From NCBI RefSeq assembly GCF_002831585.1, contig NZ_CP025113.1:3983001-4047000 (forward strand): 64,000 bases of DNA, given 5' to 3'. This stretch comes from Bradyrhizobium sp. SK17 (GTDB taxonomy: Bacteria > Pseudomonadota > Alphaproteobacteria > Rhizobiales > Xanthobacteraceae). The notes beneath the pieces are model-generated. The model made no database searches, was not told the origin of the DNA, and worked only from the letters and a program-made list of their open reading frames with translations. The position numbers and the translations under genes are program-made. Shown piece by piece: positions 53,150-63,648 of the stretch. How positions within the stretch are numbered: position 1 is the first letter of the stretch; each line of letters starts with the position of its first letter.

Positions 53150-53797
53150 CTATGCGCGCGCGGCCTGCCGGGTCAGTTTCACCAGCTCCAGCAGCATGGC
53201 CTCGCCGGCGTCGACGAGCTGCTCGAGGGTAATCGACGATTTTCCGCGTGCGGCCTTTCCATCATGGGCGAGCGGTGGAACATGGACGAACTGTGCCAGA
53301 CGGAGGCTGTCGTCGCCATCCATAGTTTCGATCGCGCGCCAGCTCAGATAGTTGCAGAGATAGCTGCCGGCATCGCGTGACATCCGCGCATCGATGCCCG
53401 TCGCCAACGCAGCGCGCAGCAGCCTTTCGCTGTGCGGCCCGAACCTGCGCGCGTCGACGCCGTCGACAATCGATCCCTTGCGCGCATGCTGGCGGCCGGC
53501 GTCGGGAAAGCGCGTCGTCACCGCGTTGCGGGCGCGGCTTTCGATCCGCAAATGCGCGGTGCGGCCGGCGAGGCCGAACATCAGCAATGCCTGCGGGCGA
53601 TGCTGCGCGATCAGCTCCGGCAGCTCGCGATCGACGGCAGTATAGGTGACGTCGAAGACGTGGCTCGTCAGCGCGACGTCGTCGAAGGCAGGCCGGCGCA
53701 ACGTAGACAGCCGCTTCACCAGTGGCATGGTGGGGTTGTACGGCGCACCCGGAAACGGTCCGAAGCCGGTGAGCAGGATGCGCAGGCGGCCGTTCAA
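53150..53797 (-). CDS. pcp: pyroglutamyl-peptidase I (C15 cysteine peptidase)
   Basis: A 215-residue enzyme that removes N-terminal pyroglutamate from peptides in the cytosol. The family opening ILLTGFGPFPG (7-17) is present, the catalytic Cys is in DAGSYLCNYLSW and the His in AQFVHVPP. The Glu-containing FGLAGR(T)AHLRIE segment is present in modified form. The start overlaps the meaB stop by 4 bp (ATGA), so the two are translationally coupled, an unusual neighbourhood for this peptidase. Confidence 0.9.
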   Translation of the reverse strand: MNGRLRILLTGFGPFPGAPYNPTMPLVKRLSTLRRPAFDDVALTSHVFDVTYTAVDRELPELIAQHRPQALLMFGLAGRTAHLRIESRARNAVTTRFPDAGRQHARKGSIVDGVDARRFGPHSERLLRAALATGIDARMSRDAGSYLCNYLSWRAIETMDGDDSLRLAQFVHVPPLAHDGKAARGKSSITLEQLVDAGEAMLLELVKLTRQAARA

Positions 53798-54786
53798 TGC
53801 AGCATCTCCGCGATCTGCTCAGCGGCGACCGCGGGCGAGATGCGGCCGGCGGCGACTTCGGCCTCCATCTTCTTCACTCTGGCGCGGATCGCTGAGTCCG
53901 AACGCAGCCGCGCCATCATCCGGCTCTCCAGCATCGACCACATCCACTTCACCTGCTGGTCGCGGCGCCGCGCCGCGAACTCGCCCGAGGCGTTCATCGC
54001 GGTGCGGTGATCGAGGATCTTCTGCCACAACTGCTCGAGCCCCGCGCCGGTCAGCGCGGAATAGGTCACGACCGGCGGATGCCAGTGCTCGGAGCGTGGC
54101 GCGAGGATGTGCAGCGCGCTGCGATAGTCGGCCGCCGCATGGTTGGCGCGCTTGACGTTGTCGCCGTCGGCCTTGTTGATCGCGATCATGTCGGCGAGCT
54201 CGACGAGGCCCTTCTTGATGCCCTGCAACTCGTCACCTGCGCCGGGCAGCATCAGCGCCAGGAAGAAATCGGTCATGTCACAGACCGCAGTCTCGGACTG
54301 GCCGATGCCGACGGTCTCGACCAGCACGACATCGAAGCCGGCCGCCTCGCACAGCAGCATCGCCTCGCGGGTTTTCGCCGCGACGCCGCCGAGTGTGCCC
54401 GAGGACGGCGAGGGCCGGATGAAGGCTTGATCGGAGACGGCAAGCCGCGCCATCCGCGTCTTGTCGCCGAGGATCGAGCCGCCGGTGCGCGCCGACGACG
54501 GATCGACCGCCAGCACCGCGACCTTGTGGCCGCGCTCGATCAGGAACATGCCCAGGGCATCGATGGTGGTCGACTTGCCGACGCCAGGCGAGCCGGTGAT
54601 GCCGACCCGCACCGCCGTGCCGGTGTCGGGCAGCAGCGCCTGCACCAGTTCGCGCGCCGCGGCCTGGTGATCGCCACGCCGGCTCTCGACCAGCGTGATC
54701 GCCCGCGCCAGCGCGGCGCGGTGACCGGCACGGAGGTCACGGGCGAGGGCGGCGGTGTCAGGAGAGGCAGGCTTCGGTGAGGTCAT
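53794..54786 (-). CDS. meaB: MeaB GTPase chaperone of methylmalonyl-CoA mutase
   Basis: A 330-residue G3E-type P-loop GTPase that gates cobalamin loading and protects methylmalonyl-CoA mutase. Walker A GSPGVGKST (about 63-71), VDPSSARTGGSILGDKTRM, the switch region VETVGIGQSE and the NKAD specificity motif are visible, followed by the helical dimerisation arm. ATG 54786 (MTSPKPASPDTAAL) was chosen; the frame runs to 54933 without family character. The mutase genes lie about 3.4 kb away on the same strand, with a rhomboid and other genes between. Confidence 0.93.
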   Translation of the reverse strand: MTSPKPASPDTAALARDLRAGHRAALARAITLVESRRGDHQAAARELVQALLPDTGTAVRVGITGSPGVGKSTTIDALGMFLIERGHKVAVLAVDPSSARTGGSILGDKTRMARLAVSDQAFIRPSPSSGTLGGVAAKTREAMLLCEAAGFDVVLVETVGIGQSETAVCDMTDFFLALMLPGAGDELQGIKKGLVELADMIAINKADGDNVKRANHAAADYRSALHILAPRSEHWHPPVVTYSALTGAGLEQLWQKILDHRTAMNASGEFAARRRDQQVKWMWSMLESRMMARLRSDSAIRARVKKMEAEVAAGRISPAVAAEQIAEMLH

Positions 54787-54901
54787 GGTCTTGGTTCTAC
54801 ATCGGCTGTCCGTGACAGGCGATAGCGGAATGCCCTGCCATGCTCTCCTCGGCCGCTTGCCAAATGCGGTATCGCCCGTGATCGTTCGGACTGGCGACCG
54901 C

Positions 54902-56587
54902 CTAACCTGGATTGGTGCAAAGGCCTCTGGCATTCAACTTCGCATATACGTCCGAAGACGTGTCATGGCATGCTGCCGATGCGATCTCCCTGGCCTCACC
55001 AGCGCGATGTTCGTCGAGCAGGATGATTGCAAGGGTACCCTGTAGGGCAAGCCTCACGGAGGAGGGAAGTGATTCCTCCAGCGCCCGCTTCTGATCAAGC
55101 GCGGTCCGCAACTCGCCCTCGGCACCTGCCAGGTCGGACTTCCTCGCCAGGTAGATCGCCTTGTAGAGGTGTGAGCGCGGATCAGACGGGTATTTGGCCA
55201 CGTACCACCAGGCCGAAGCTTCATGGATGTCCGAATCCCGCTGCGGAAGATATTCGGAAGGGATCAGGACGATCTGGTTCGCTGCGGCTATTTCCTGGTT
55301 GCGGGCGTCAGCAATTCCTTTTCCGCCAAGGGCCACGCCCAGCAGGCCAAGCGCCGCGACGGAGGCGGCTGCCCAGCGCAGGCCCGGTTGCGTCTCTTCC
55401 TCGCGCCACAGGCCGACGAGCAACAGGCCGACAACAATGCCACCGCCTGCGCCGGCGATGTGGGCCGCGAAATCGACCTTGCCGGAATGCAACGCCGACG
55501 CCAACGGCAACATTGACGGAATCAAGACCCCAAAGGCGCGCTTTTGAAGCGAAGCGCGGACCTGCGGATTGGTGTAGTGGGTGCTCACTGCCAGCATGGC
55601 TGCGAACAGCCCCATGATGCCGCCGGACGCCCCCACCGAAACCAGCGAATGCGGATTGAAAAGCAGCGAGCCGCAGGCGCCGGCCAGCGCGCTGATCACG
55701 AAGATGGCGGCGAGCCAGAGCCGCCCCACGATGCGTTCCAAAACGCTGCCGGCGAGCAGCAGCACGAAACAGTTGATCGCGAGGTGAATCGGGCTGCCGT
55801 GCAACAGAGGGCCAGTGAACAGACGCCACCATTGGCCTTGGCCGGCGACAAGAAGCTGTTGCAAGCCGCCAAGCGAAATCAGCGTCTTGATGCCGGGCTC
55901 GAACGCCTTGCCGGAAGCCTCGATGCTGAACAGAACTTCGCCGACGAAGATCAAGGTCAGTGCCGCAATGATGCCGACCGTCAGATAGGGGAACACCGCG
56001 GGCGGCAGCTCGGCCAATGGGCTGAGCTCGGCGGCGTGTTGTCGTTGAATCCGCAGCAGTCCCGCGATGAATGCCCGGTCGAAGCCGTCTTCAAGATCGG
56101 CCTCCCGCAGGATCTGGTTTTGCGCGGTGTCGATCGCCAGCGCGATCGTTCGATATTCGGCATCCCGCGGCGAGTTGAGGCGCCGCAACTCCCCCAATCG
56201 CTGGTCAGTCGTCGGTCCCACCTCGATCACGCGAATCACAATCGAAGATGTTGGCCCACCAAATGGCGCGGCGGCCTGTGAGTACTTCGCGCAGTCACGA
56301 CCGATGCGTTCCAGCTCCTGATGCGACAAGCTGAAGGTTCGTTCAGGATGGCTCTCTCGATCGATCAGGCACAGTATCGTGAAGGGCGCACCGACCCGGT
56401 TGAGGATCAGAACGATATCGCAGGCAGCGGCCAACTCTGCCGCTTCCGGCACGGGACCGACCGCAAAACCCTGCATCGCACATAATTGTCGGGCAAGGTA
56501 CTGACAGTAGGTATCGGTCGAATTGGAAACGTCGGCGGCGGCGGAGCCTTCTTGGGCAATCGTCGTTTCGGACATGGCTGCTGACAT
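54902..56587 (-). CDS. rhomboid intramembrane serine protease with extended N- and C-terminal domains
   Basis: A 561-residue protein. The rhomboid core (about 200-420) has the catalytic Ser in VGASGGIMGL and His in DFAAHIAGAGGG, with the INCFVLLLAGSVLERIVGR helix pair between. The first ~195 residues are a soluble domain of unknown type, and the last ~120 are helical and TPR-like (DPRSHLYKAIYLARKSDLAG). The soluble parts probably choose substrates or partners. It is monocistronic in appearance, 115 bp upstream of meaB on the same strand. Confidence 0.88.
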   Translation of the reverse strand: MSAAMSETTIAQEGSAAADVSNSTDTYCQYLARQLCAMQGFAVGPVPEAAELAAACDIVLILNRVGAPFTILCLIDRESHPERTFSLSHQELERIGRDCAKYSQAAAPFGGPTSSIVIRVIEVGPTTDQRLGELRRLNSPRDAEYRTIALAIDTAQNQILREADLEDGFDRAFIAGLLRIQRQHAAELSPLAELPPAVFPYLTVGIIAALTLIFVGEVLFSIEASGKAFEPGIKTLISLGGLQQLLVAGQGQWWRLFTGPLLHGSPIHLAINCFVLLLAGSVLERIVGRLWLAAIFVISALAGACGSLLFNPHSLVSVGASGGIMGLFAAMLAVSTHYTNPQVRASLQKRAFGVLIPSMLPLASALHSGKVDFAAHIAGAGGGIVVGLLLVGLWREEETQPGLRWAAASVAALGLLGVALGGKGIADARNQEIAAANQIVLIPSEYLPQRDSDIHEASAWWYVAKYPSDPRSHLYKAIYLARKSDLAGAEGELRTALDQKRALEESLPSSVRLALQGTLAIILLDEHRAGEAREIASAACHDTSSDVYAKLNARGLCTNPG

Positions 56588-56657
56588 GTGGCGCGGCGTT
56601 CGACCATAGCGACGGTCACCACACCTCGCAAGCCAGCTCTACCTCCGGTTTACTCCG

Positions 56658-56688
56658 CCGCATGTCGCTTCGCTCGTGCGGGCTGCGA
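56658..56688. repeat. half copy of the GTAGCCCGGATG-type REP
   Basis: CCGCATGTCGCTTCGCTCGT followed by GCGGGCTGCGA matches the right half of the repeat at 42869-42900 with a few changes. It has its own small dyad (GCCGCATG/CGTGCGGGC) and lies in the divergent gap between rhomboid and SRPBCC genes. Confidence 0.65.
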
Positions 56689-56823
56689 GCTTGGTTTGCG
56701 CCGCCAGCCGGTTGCGGGAGGGGCGGAGTCCGCGAGATCGGAAATCGGGTGGGCATGCCCGACGCCATACGGTTGATCAGGGCGCTTTCCACATCACAGC
56801 CGAACAACATTTCGGAGCCTGCC

Positions 56824-57303
56824 ATGACCGTTGCCTATTACAGCGCCGTCCTCGACCATCCGCTCGATACCGTGTGGTCGTTGATCCGCGACTTCAACAA
56901 CTATCCGGCCTATATCGATGGCGTCAGCGAAAGTGTGATCGAGGACGACAGACGTGGCGACGAGGTCGGTGCGATCAGGCGGTTCTGCTATCTTGGCCTC
57001 TGGGTTCGCCAACGCCTGGCCGGCCATTCGGACCGGCAGCACTCGCTGACTTATGCCGGCATCGAGCCGCTGCCGTTTCCGCAGGATGGCGGTTCGCAGG
57101 TGCCGCAGCCGACCCAGTACGAAGGCACCATGCATCTGCTGCCGGTCGTGGAGGGCAACCGCACCTTCATCGAGTGGTCGGTCAAGCTCGACACCGCGCC
57201 TCACGATACCGATCGCTGGCAGGTCCAGTTTGAGGAGTGGATTCCCGATTGGACCAATTCGCTGGTGAGGGCGCTGGCGCGCCATAGCACCGAGGCGCGT
57301 TGA
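56824..57303 (+). CDS. SRPBCC (START/Bet v1-like) family protein
   Basis: A 159-residue single-domain protein with the SRPBCC fold: an opening strand and two helices (YYSAVLDHPLDTVWSLIRDF, NNYPAYIDGVSESVIEDD), antiparallel strands (GAIRRFCYLGLWVRQRLAGH, RTFIEWSVKLDTAP) and a long C-terminal helix (WTNSLVRALARHS). Members bind hydrophobic ligands or act as cyclases/hydrolases; nothing here specifies the ligand. Start ATG 56824; a longer frame upstream passes through a repeat and is rejected. Confidence 0.85.
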   Translation: MTVAYYSAVLDHPLDTVWSLIRDFNNYPAYIDGVSESVIEDDRRGDEVGAIRRFCYLGLWVRQRLAGHSDRQHSLTYAGIEPLPFPQDGGSQVPQPTQYEGTMHLLPVVEGNRTFIEWSVKLDTAPHDTDRWQVQFEEWIPDWTNSLVRALARHSTEAR

Positions 57304-57312
57304 AACCCGCGA

Positions 57313-58110
57313 CTACGGATCGTCCGCATCGCCCTTCGGCCGCGCGCCGGCAAAGATCCTCGTGCCCTCCGGTGTGAGAAACGGCTTCAGCGTCTCCCAG
57401 GGCACGAAGATCACGTACTGGCCTTCGGCGTAGGGGCCGACGGCGTAGGGCGGATAGTGGAAGGTGAGGCCGGAGCTTTTGCCGGCTTCGGTCGACGGCG
57501 CCAGGGTCACGGCGCCGATCCGGAGCAGGGTCGGCTTCAGCTCCTTGTACCAGTCCGCGTTCGCGGTCTCGCCGGCGTCGCGCCGCTTCTTCTCGGCGTT
57601 CAGCGCGTTGACGATGGCCTTGCGCAGTGCAGTCAGGGTCGGGCCGTCATCGGCGGTCTCGGTGAAGAACGGACGGATGCTGATGCGCTTGTGGTCCGTC
57701 GTGTCCCACAGGATGGTGTTGACGTCGGTGTTCGGATGGGCGCCGTGGGTGTCCATGTAGTCGTCGCGCAGCACGCTGACATAGCGGCCGTCGACCACCG
57801 AACGCACCGAGTATCGGCGCTCGATTGAATAGCCGCCGCGGTCCTTGAACAGCGCAGGCTCCTGCTTGCGATCGGTCGCAGCTTCGGCGGCCTGCGTGTC
57901 GATCCATTTCCTGCCTTCGGCCAGGCAATTGGCCGCCAGCGCGCTATCGGCCTTGATCTTGTCGTCGAGATAGACGCCCGCCTCGATGCTGGCGTTCTTG
58001 ATCGCAGCGTCGGGCTTGGGATCGGCGGCGCGCGCCGGCAGGCAGAGGCAGGCCAGCAGGCCGGCGAGGCCCATGATGCGGCCAGGCGTCATCGAGCGTG
58101 CAGCGCGCAT
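57313..58110 (-). CDS. exported DUF3298/RsiV-like protein
   Basis: A 265-residue protein with a signal peptide (GLAGLLACLCLPARAAD, cleavage about 28). The core matches the DUF4163-DUF3298 layout seen in PdaC and the anti-sigma/lysozyme-binding RsiV: GGYSIERRYSVRSVVDGRYV, THGAHPNTDVNTILWDTTDH, RPFFTETADDGP, then FHYPPYAVGPYAEGQYVIFV. There is no membrane anchor beyond the signal peptide. GGAG is placed upstream of ATG 58110. It follows the large mutase subunit by 38 bp on the same strand, so it may be read from the mutase transcript, though a metabolic link is not obvious. Confidence 0.82.
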   Translation of the reverse strand: MRAARSMTPGRIMGLAGLLACLCLPARAADPKPDAAIKNASIEAGVYLDDKIKADSALAANCLAEGRKWIDTQAAEAATDRKQEPALFKDRGGYSIERRYSVRSVVDGRYVSVLRDDYMDTHGAHPNTDVNTILWDTTDHKRISIRPFFTETADDGPTLTALRKAIVNALNAEKKRRDAGETANADWYKELKPTLLRIGAVTLAPSTEAGKSSGLTFHYPPYAVGPYAEGQYVIFVPWETLKPFLTPEGTRIFAGARPKGDADDP

Positions 58111-58147
58111 GGAAAACTCCAGATGGGAGGAGACGACGACGGCGGCG

Positions 58148-60307
<2,160 letters not shown>

Positions 60308-60319
60308 TCCTTGGCTTCC

Positions 60320-60790
60320 TTAATCATGGTCCGGATGCTGGTGGCTGGCGATAGTCGCCATCTGCTCCGGTCCGTAATTCTGCATCGTGGTCTGGCTTGG
60401 TAAATTGGCGATGCCGACCACCCAGCCGAGCCGGGATTCGGTTCCATATTGCCGCGTCGGCACCACCCGGTCGGGCCGGTCGAAGGTGCCGGTCATGATC
60501 TCGATGTGGGGGCCGTCGATCCGGCGGAAGCTCAGCGGCGTGCCGCAGGCGGCGCAGAAGTCGCGCTCGGCGATCGAGGAGGATTTGAACGCCGCGGGCT
60601 TGCCGCGGGTCCAGGCAAAATGCTCCTTGTTGATGTCGGCGAACGAGGCGAACGGCGCGCCGGACGCCTTCTGGCACATCCGACAGTGGCAGATGCTGAC
60701 CCGGTTCGGTGCCGCGGACACCGCGAAGCGGACGGCGCCGCATTGACAGCCGCCGGTCAGAACGGGGGTTGATGGGGTGTCTGCCGTCAT
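60320..60790 (-). CDS. GFA-fold zinc protein inside the mutase operon
   Basis: A 156-residue GFA/CENP-V-fold protein with the seven zinc cysteines: Cys15/17 (GCQCG), Cys34/36/39 (CHCRMC) and Cys79/82 (CAACG). Its start overlaps the small mutase subunit by 4 bp (ATGA), and it ends 12 bp before the large subunit, so it is embedded in one translationally coupled operon. A role in propionate/B12 metabolism is possible but unproven; the family has no general assigned reaction. Unlike the copy at 1915-2322, it has a 10-residue N-terminal extension. Confidence 0.9.
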   Translation of the reverse strand: MTADTPSTPVLTGGCQCGAVRFAVSAAPNRVSICHCRMCQKASGAPFASFADINKEHFAWTRGKPAAFKSSSIAERDFCAACGTPLSFRRIDGPHIEIMTGTFDRPDRVVPTRQYGTESRLGWVVGIANLPSQTTMQNYGPEQMATIASHQHPDHD

Positions 60791-62661
60791 GTCTGCTCCG
60801 TCAGCCGATAGGCGTCGCGCAATGTCGCCAGCGCGTCACCGCCGGCGAAGACGAACTCACCGATGCCGGCCGCCCGCAGCGCCGCTTCCTGGTCGCCGGG
60901 CCGCCCTGCCAGATAGATATGCCTTGCACCGGCGTCGTGAAGGGCCTTGGCGGCGTCCGCCGCGCTCACGGCATAGACCTTGTCCGAGGAACAGATGCAG
61001 GCCATCGCGGCGCCCGAGGCCTTGAAGGCCGCGGCAAGCGCCGCCGGATCGGCAAAGCCCTCGCTGTCGATAGCCTCGATTCCGCCGGTCTCGAAGAAGC
61101 TCTTCGCGAAGGTCGCGCGGGCCGTGAAGTCCGCGGGCGTGCCGAGGTTGGCGAGGAAGATCCTTGGCCGCGCGCCATGCGCCTTCAGCGCCGCATCCGA
61201 CTTGTCGCGCAGCGCCTCGAACGGCTCGGCGAGCCGCATCGGCGACAGCGCATCGAACTTGATCTTGGCATCGGCTGGTGACACCGGCGCCGTGGGCTTC
61301 ACGTCCAGTACCGCGAGGTCGGCCTCGTGCAGGTTGGGGAATTCGCTGGCGCCGGTCAGCACGTCGCGGCGCTTCGCGACATTGGTTTCGCGCTGCGCCC
61401 GCGTCGCGGCGACTTTCTTTTGCAGCAGGCCTTGCTCGAGCGCGGCGAAGACGCCGCCGGCCTTTTCGATCTCCTGGAACAAGGTCCACGCCGCGTCGCA
61501 GAGCTGCGAGGTCAGCGTCTCGATGCCGCCTGAGCCCGCCGCGGGATCGGACACCTTGGCCAGATTGGACTCATCGAGCAGCACCAGTTGGGTGTTACGC
61601 GCAACGCGGCGGGCGAAGTCATCGGGCAGGCCGAGCGCCAGCGTGTGCGGCAGCACGGTGATCGCATTGGCGCCGCCGAGCCCGGCCGCAAAGGTCGCGA
61701 TGGTTGCGCGCAGCATGTTCACATTGGGGTCACGCTGGGTCAGCATCCGCCAGGCGGTCTGTGCATTGATGAAGATCGGCTTCGGCGCCAGCCCGCAGGC
61801 CTCTTCGACCTGTGCCCACAGCCGGCGCAGCGCGCGGAATTTCGCCATGGTCAGGAACTGGTCGGCATCGGCGCTGAGGCGGAAGGAGATGCCGGTGCGC
61901 GCTGCATCGAGATCGATCCCGGCGGCTTCTAGCATACGCAGATAGGCCAGCGCCAGCGCCAGCGTGAAGGCGAGTTCCTGCACCTCGGACCCGCCGGCAT
62001 CATGCACCGGCCGGCCATCGGCCAGCACGAACGGTCCCTTGAAGCCGCGCTTGATCAGGCCGTTGACCACCTGGCCGAACGGCTTCTCGTAGTCGGCCCA
62101 GGCGGCGGCTGCCGCACCCCGCACGGCGATGGTGCTGAGCGCCTGGTAGTTGAAATGAAGATCGAGCTTGGCCGGGTCGAGCTTCTGGGCCTCGACCATG
62201 TCGGCAAACGTCTCGCCGGCGTTCTCGCGTCCGATCACCGGGTTGAGCGCGATCATGATGCCGGCATCGAGATAGATGCCGTCGCAGACCTTCGCCAGGG
62301 TTTCCTTGCTGGCGTTCGCAAGGCCGAAGCCGCGCGTACCTGGACCGCCGGCGAACTCGAATTCGAGGCCGGTCGCGCCGTTCTCGAGATCGTGCAGCGC
62401 CTGCGCATTGGCCTGCGCGGCATCCGGATGGTCGACCCGTTGCAGGATCTGCCACGGGGTGGCGGCGGCGCGGCCCGGAAGCGGGCTCGAATTGGTGGCG
62501 CGACGGTAGATCGGATCGATCTTCAGGCCATCATAGGTCTTGCCCACCAGCTTCTCGAACGGCGCGCCTTTGAGCACGCCGTCGACCAGCTTGCGCCAGT
62601 CGTCATAGGTCGCAGCCGGAAAATCCGAAGCCAGGGTGAGATCGTCAGTCGAGGTCGTCAT
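60787..62661 (-). CDS. methylmalonyl-CoA mutase, small subunit
   Basis: A 624-residue subunit with the mutase barrel and a degenerate B12-like domain: the expected DxHxxG is absent (LANLGTPADFTARATFAKSF instead), so it is structural rather than catalytic. Recognisable segments include GLKIDPIYRRA, FHFNYQALS-like LDLHFNYQALSTI, and FRALRRLWAQVEEACGL. ATG 62661 (MTTSTDDLTLASDFPAATYD) was chosen over an extension to 62724. It is the first gene of the operon small subunit, GFA protein, large subunit. Confidence 0.94.
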   Translation of the reverse strand: MTTSTDDLTLASDFPAATYDDWRKLVDGVLKGAPFEKLVGKTYDGLKIDPIYRRATNSSPLPGRAAATPWQILQRVDHPDAAQANAQALHDLENGATGLEFEFAGGPGTRGFGLANASKETLAKVCDGIYLDAGIMIALNPVIGRENAGETFADMVEAQKLDPAKLDLHFNYQALSTIAVRGAAAAAWADYEKPFGQVVNGLIKRGFKGPFVLADGRPVHDAGGSEVQELAFTLALALAYLRMLEAAGIDLDAARTGISFRLSADADQFLTMAKFRALRRLWAQVEEACGLAPKPIFINAQTAWRMLTQRDPNVNMLRATIATFAAGLGGANAITVLPHTLALGLPDDFARRVARNTQLVLLDESNLAKVSDPAAGSGGIETLTSQLCDAAWTLFQEIEKAGGVFAALEQGLLQKKVAATRAQRETNVAKRRDVLTGASEFPNLHEADLAVLDVKPTAPVSPADAKIKFDALSPMRLAEPFEALRDKSDAALKAHGARPRIFLANLGTPADFTARATFAKSFFETGGIEAIDSEGFADPAALAAAFKASGAAMACICSSDKVYAVSAADAAKALHDAGARHIYLAGRPGDQEAALRAAGIGEFVFAGGDALATLRDAYRLTEQT

Positions 62662-62769
62662 CCGCCCAAATCGTCCTTCATCGGCCCCCGTGTGGGGCAC
62701 CTTGATTTGGCCGGAAATTGCCACGGGCAGGCGGCCAAGCCAAACTTTTGTTTGCGGCCGCTGGGCTTT

Positions 62770-63261
62770 TTAATCGAGGTCCGCTAGGCGGAAAATACCG
62801 TCTGTCGAGACCCCCGTGAGTGCGTCAGCGACGCGGCGTCCGGCGATGATGCGGTCGGGAACGATCTCGGCCAGCGGCACCAGCACGAAGGCGCGCTCGA
62901 ACAGCCGCGGATGCGGCAGCGTCAGTTCCGGCTTGTCGAGTGTGACGTCGTCATAGGCGATCAGGTCGAGGTCGAGGGTGCGCGGGCCGTAGCGCGTTTG
63001 CCTGGCGCGGTCGCGGCCGAATTTGGTTTCGATCTTGTGCAGCGTGAACAGCAGCGCATGCGGATCGAGACTGGTCTCGACCTCGATACAGGCATTGATG
63101 AAACTGTCCTGCTGTTCGTCGCCCCAGGGCGGCGTCGAATAATCCGACGAGCGTGCCAGCAGCGCCGCCTGGGTCATGCCCAAGATATTGGCGATCGCCT
63201 TGCGAAAGCTGCTGCGGACGTCGCCAACATTGCCGCCGAGCGCAATCAGGACGTCGGCCAT
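62770..63261 (-). CDS. folK: 2-amino-4-hydroxy-6-hydroxymethyldihydropteridine pyrophosphokinase
   Basis: A 163-residue folate-biosynthesis kinase that transfers pyrophosphate from ATP to hydroxymethyldihydropterin. The pattern is clear: ALGGNVGD near the start, SDYSTPPWGDEQQDSFINAC, FGRDRARQTRYGPRTLDLDL (the HPPK signature) and LPHPRLFERAFVLVPL. Full length. It is the third gene of the leftward folP-folB-folK set, 6 bp after folB. The gap of about 100 bp to the mutase small-subunit gene may hold that operon's promoter. Confidence 0.96.
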   Translation of the reverse strand: MADVLIALGGNVGDVRSSFRKAIANILGMTQAALLARSSDYSTPPWGDEQQDSFINACIEVETSLDPHALLFTLHKIETKFGRDRARQTRYGPRTLDLDLIAYDDVTLDKPELTLPHPRLFERAFVLVPLAEIVPDRIIAGRRVADALTGVSTDGIFRLADLD

Positions 63262-63267
63262 CGGCGC

Positions 63268-63648
63268 TCAGCCCTGCGACGTCGGATGGCGCGAGCGCGT
63301 CAGCACCACGCCAACATCGTCGAAGATCGCAGCGATCGGCGCGTGCGGCTTGTGCACGGTGACCTTGACCGCCCTGACGCGCGGGAAACTCGCCAGGATG
63401 TCCTCGGCCACCGCGCCGGCGGCGCGCTCCAGCAGCTTGTAATTGGTGTTCTTGAAGGCCGACGTCGCGGTCGCCACCACGTTGGAATAGGAGACGGTGT
63501 CGGAGAGGCGATCGGTGCGCGAAGACTCCGAGAGGTCGGTGTAGAGCTCGAGGTCGATGACGAAGCGCTGCCCGACCTCGGTCTCATGTTCCATCACGCC
63601 ATGGCGGGCATGGATGACGATCCCGGTGATGAAGATCGTGTCGGTCAT
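63268..63648 (-). CDS. folB: dihydroneopterin aldolase
   Basis: A 126-residue enzyme that converts 7,8-dihydroneopterin to 6-hydroxymethyl-7,8-dihydropterin and glycolaldehyde. Family landmarks: IVIHARHGVMEHETEVGQRF, the conserved Glu (LLERAAGAVAEDIL) and VRAVKVTVHKPHAPI. Its ATG overlaps the folP stop by 4 bp, and folK follows closely, a standard folate operon order in this group. Confidence 0.96.
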   Translation of the reverse strand: MTDTIFITGIVIHARHGVMEHETEVGQRFVIDLELYTDLSESSRTDRLSDTVSYSNVVATATSAFKNTNYKLLERAAGAVAEDILASFPRVRAVKVTVHKPHAPIAAIFDDVGVVLTRSRHPTSQG

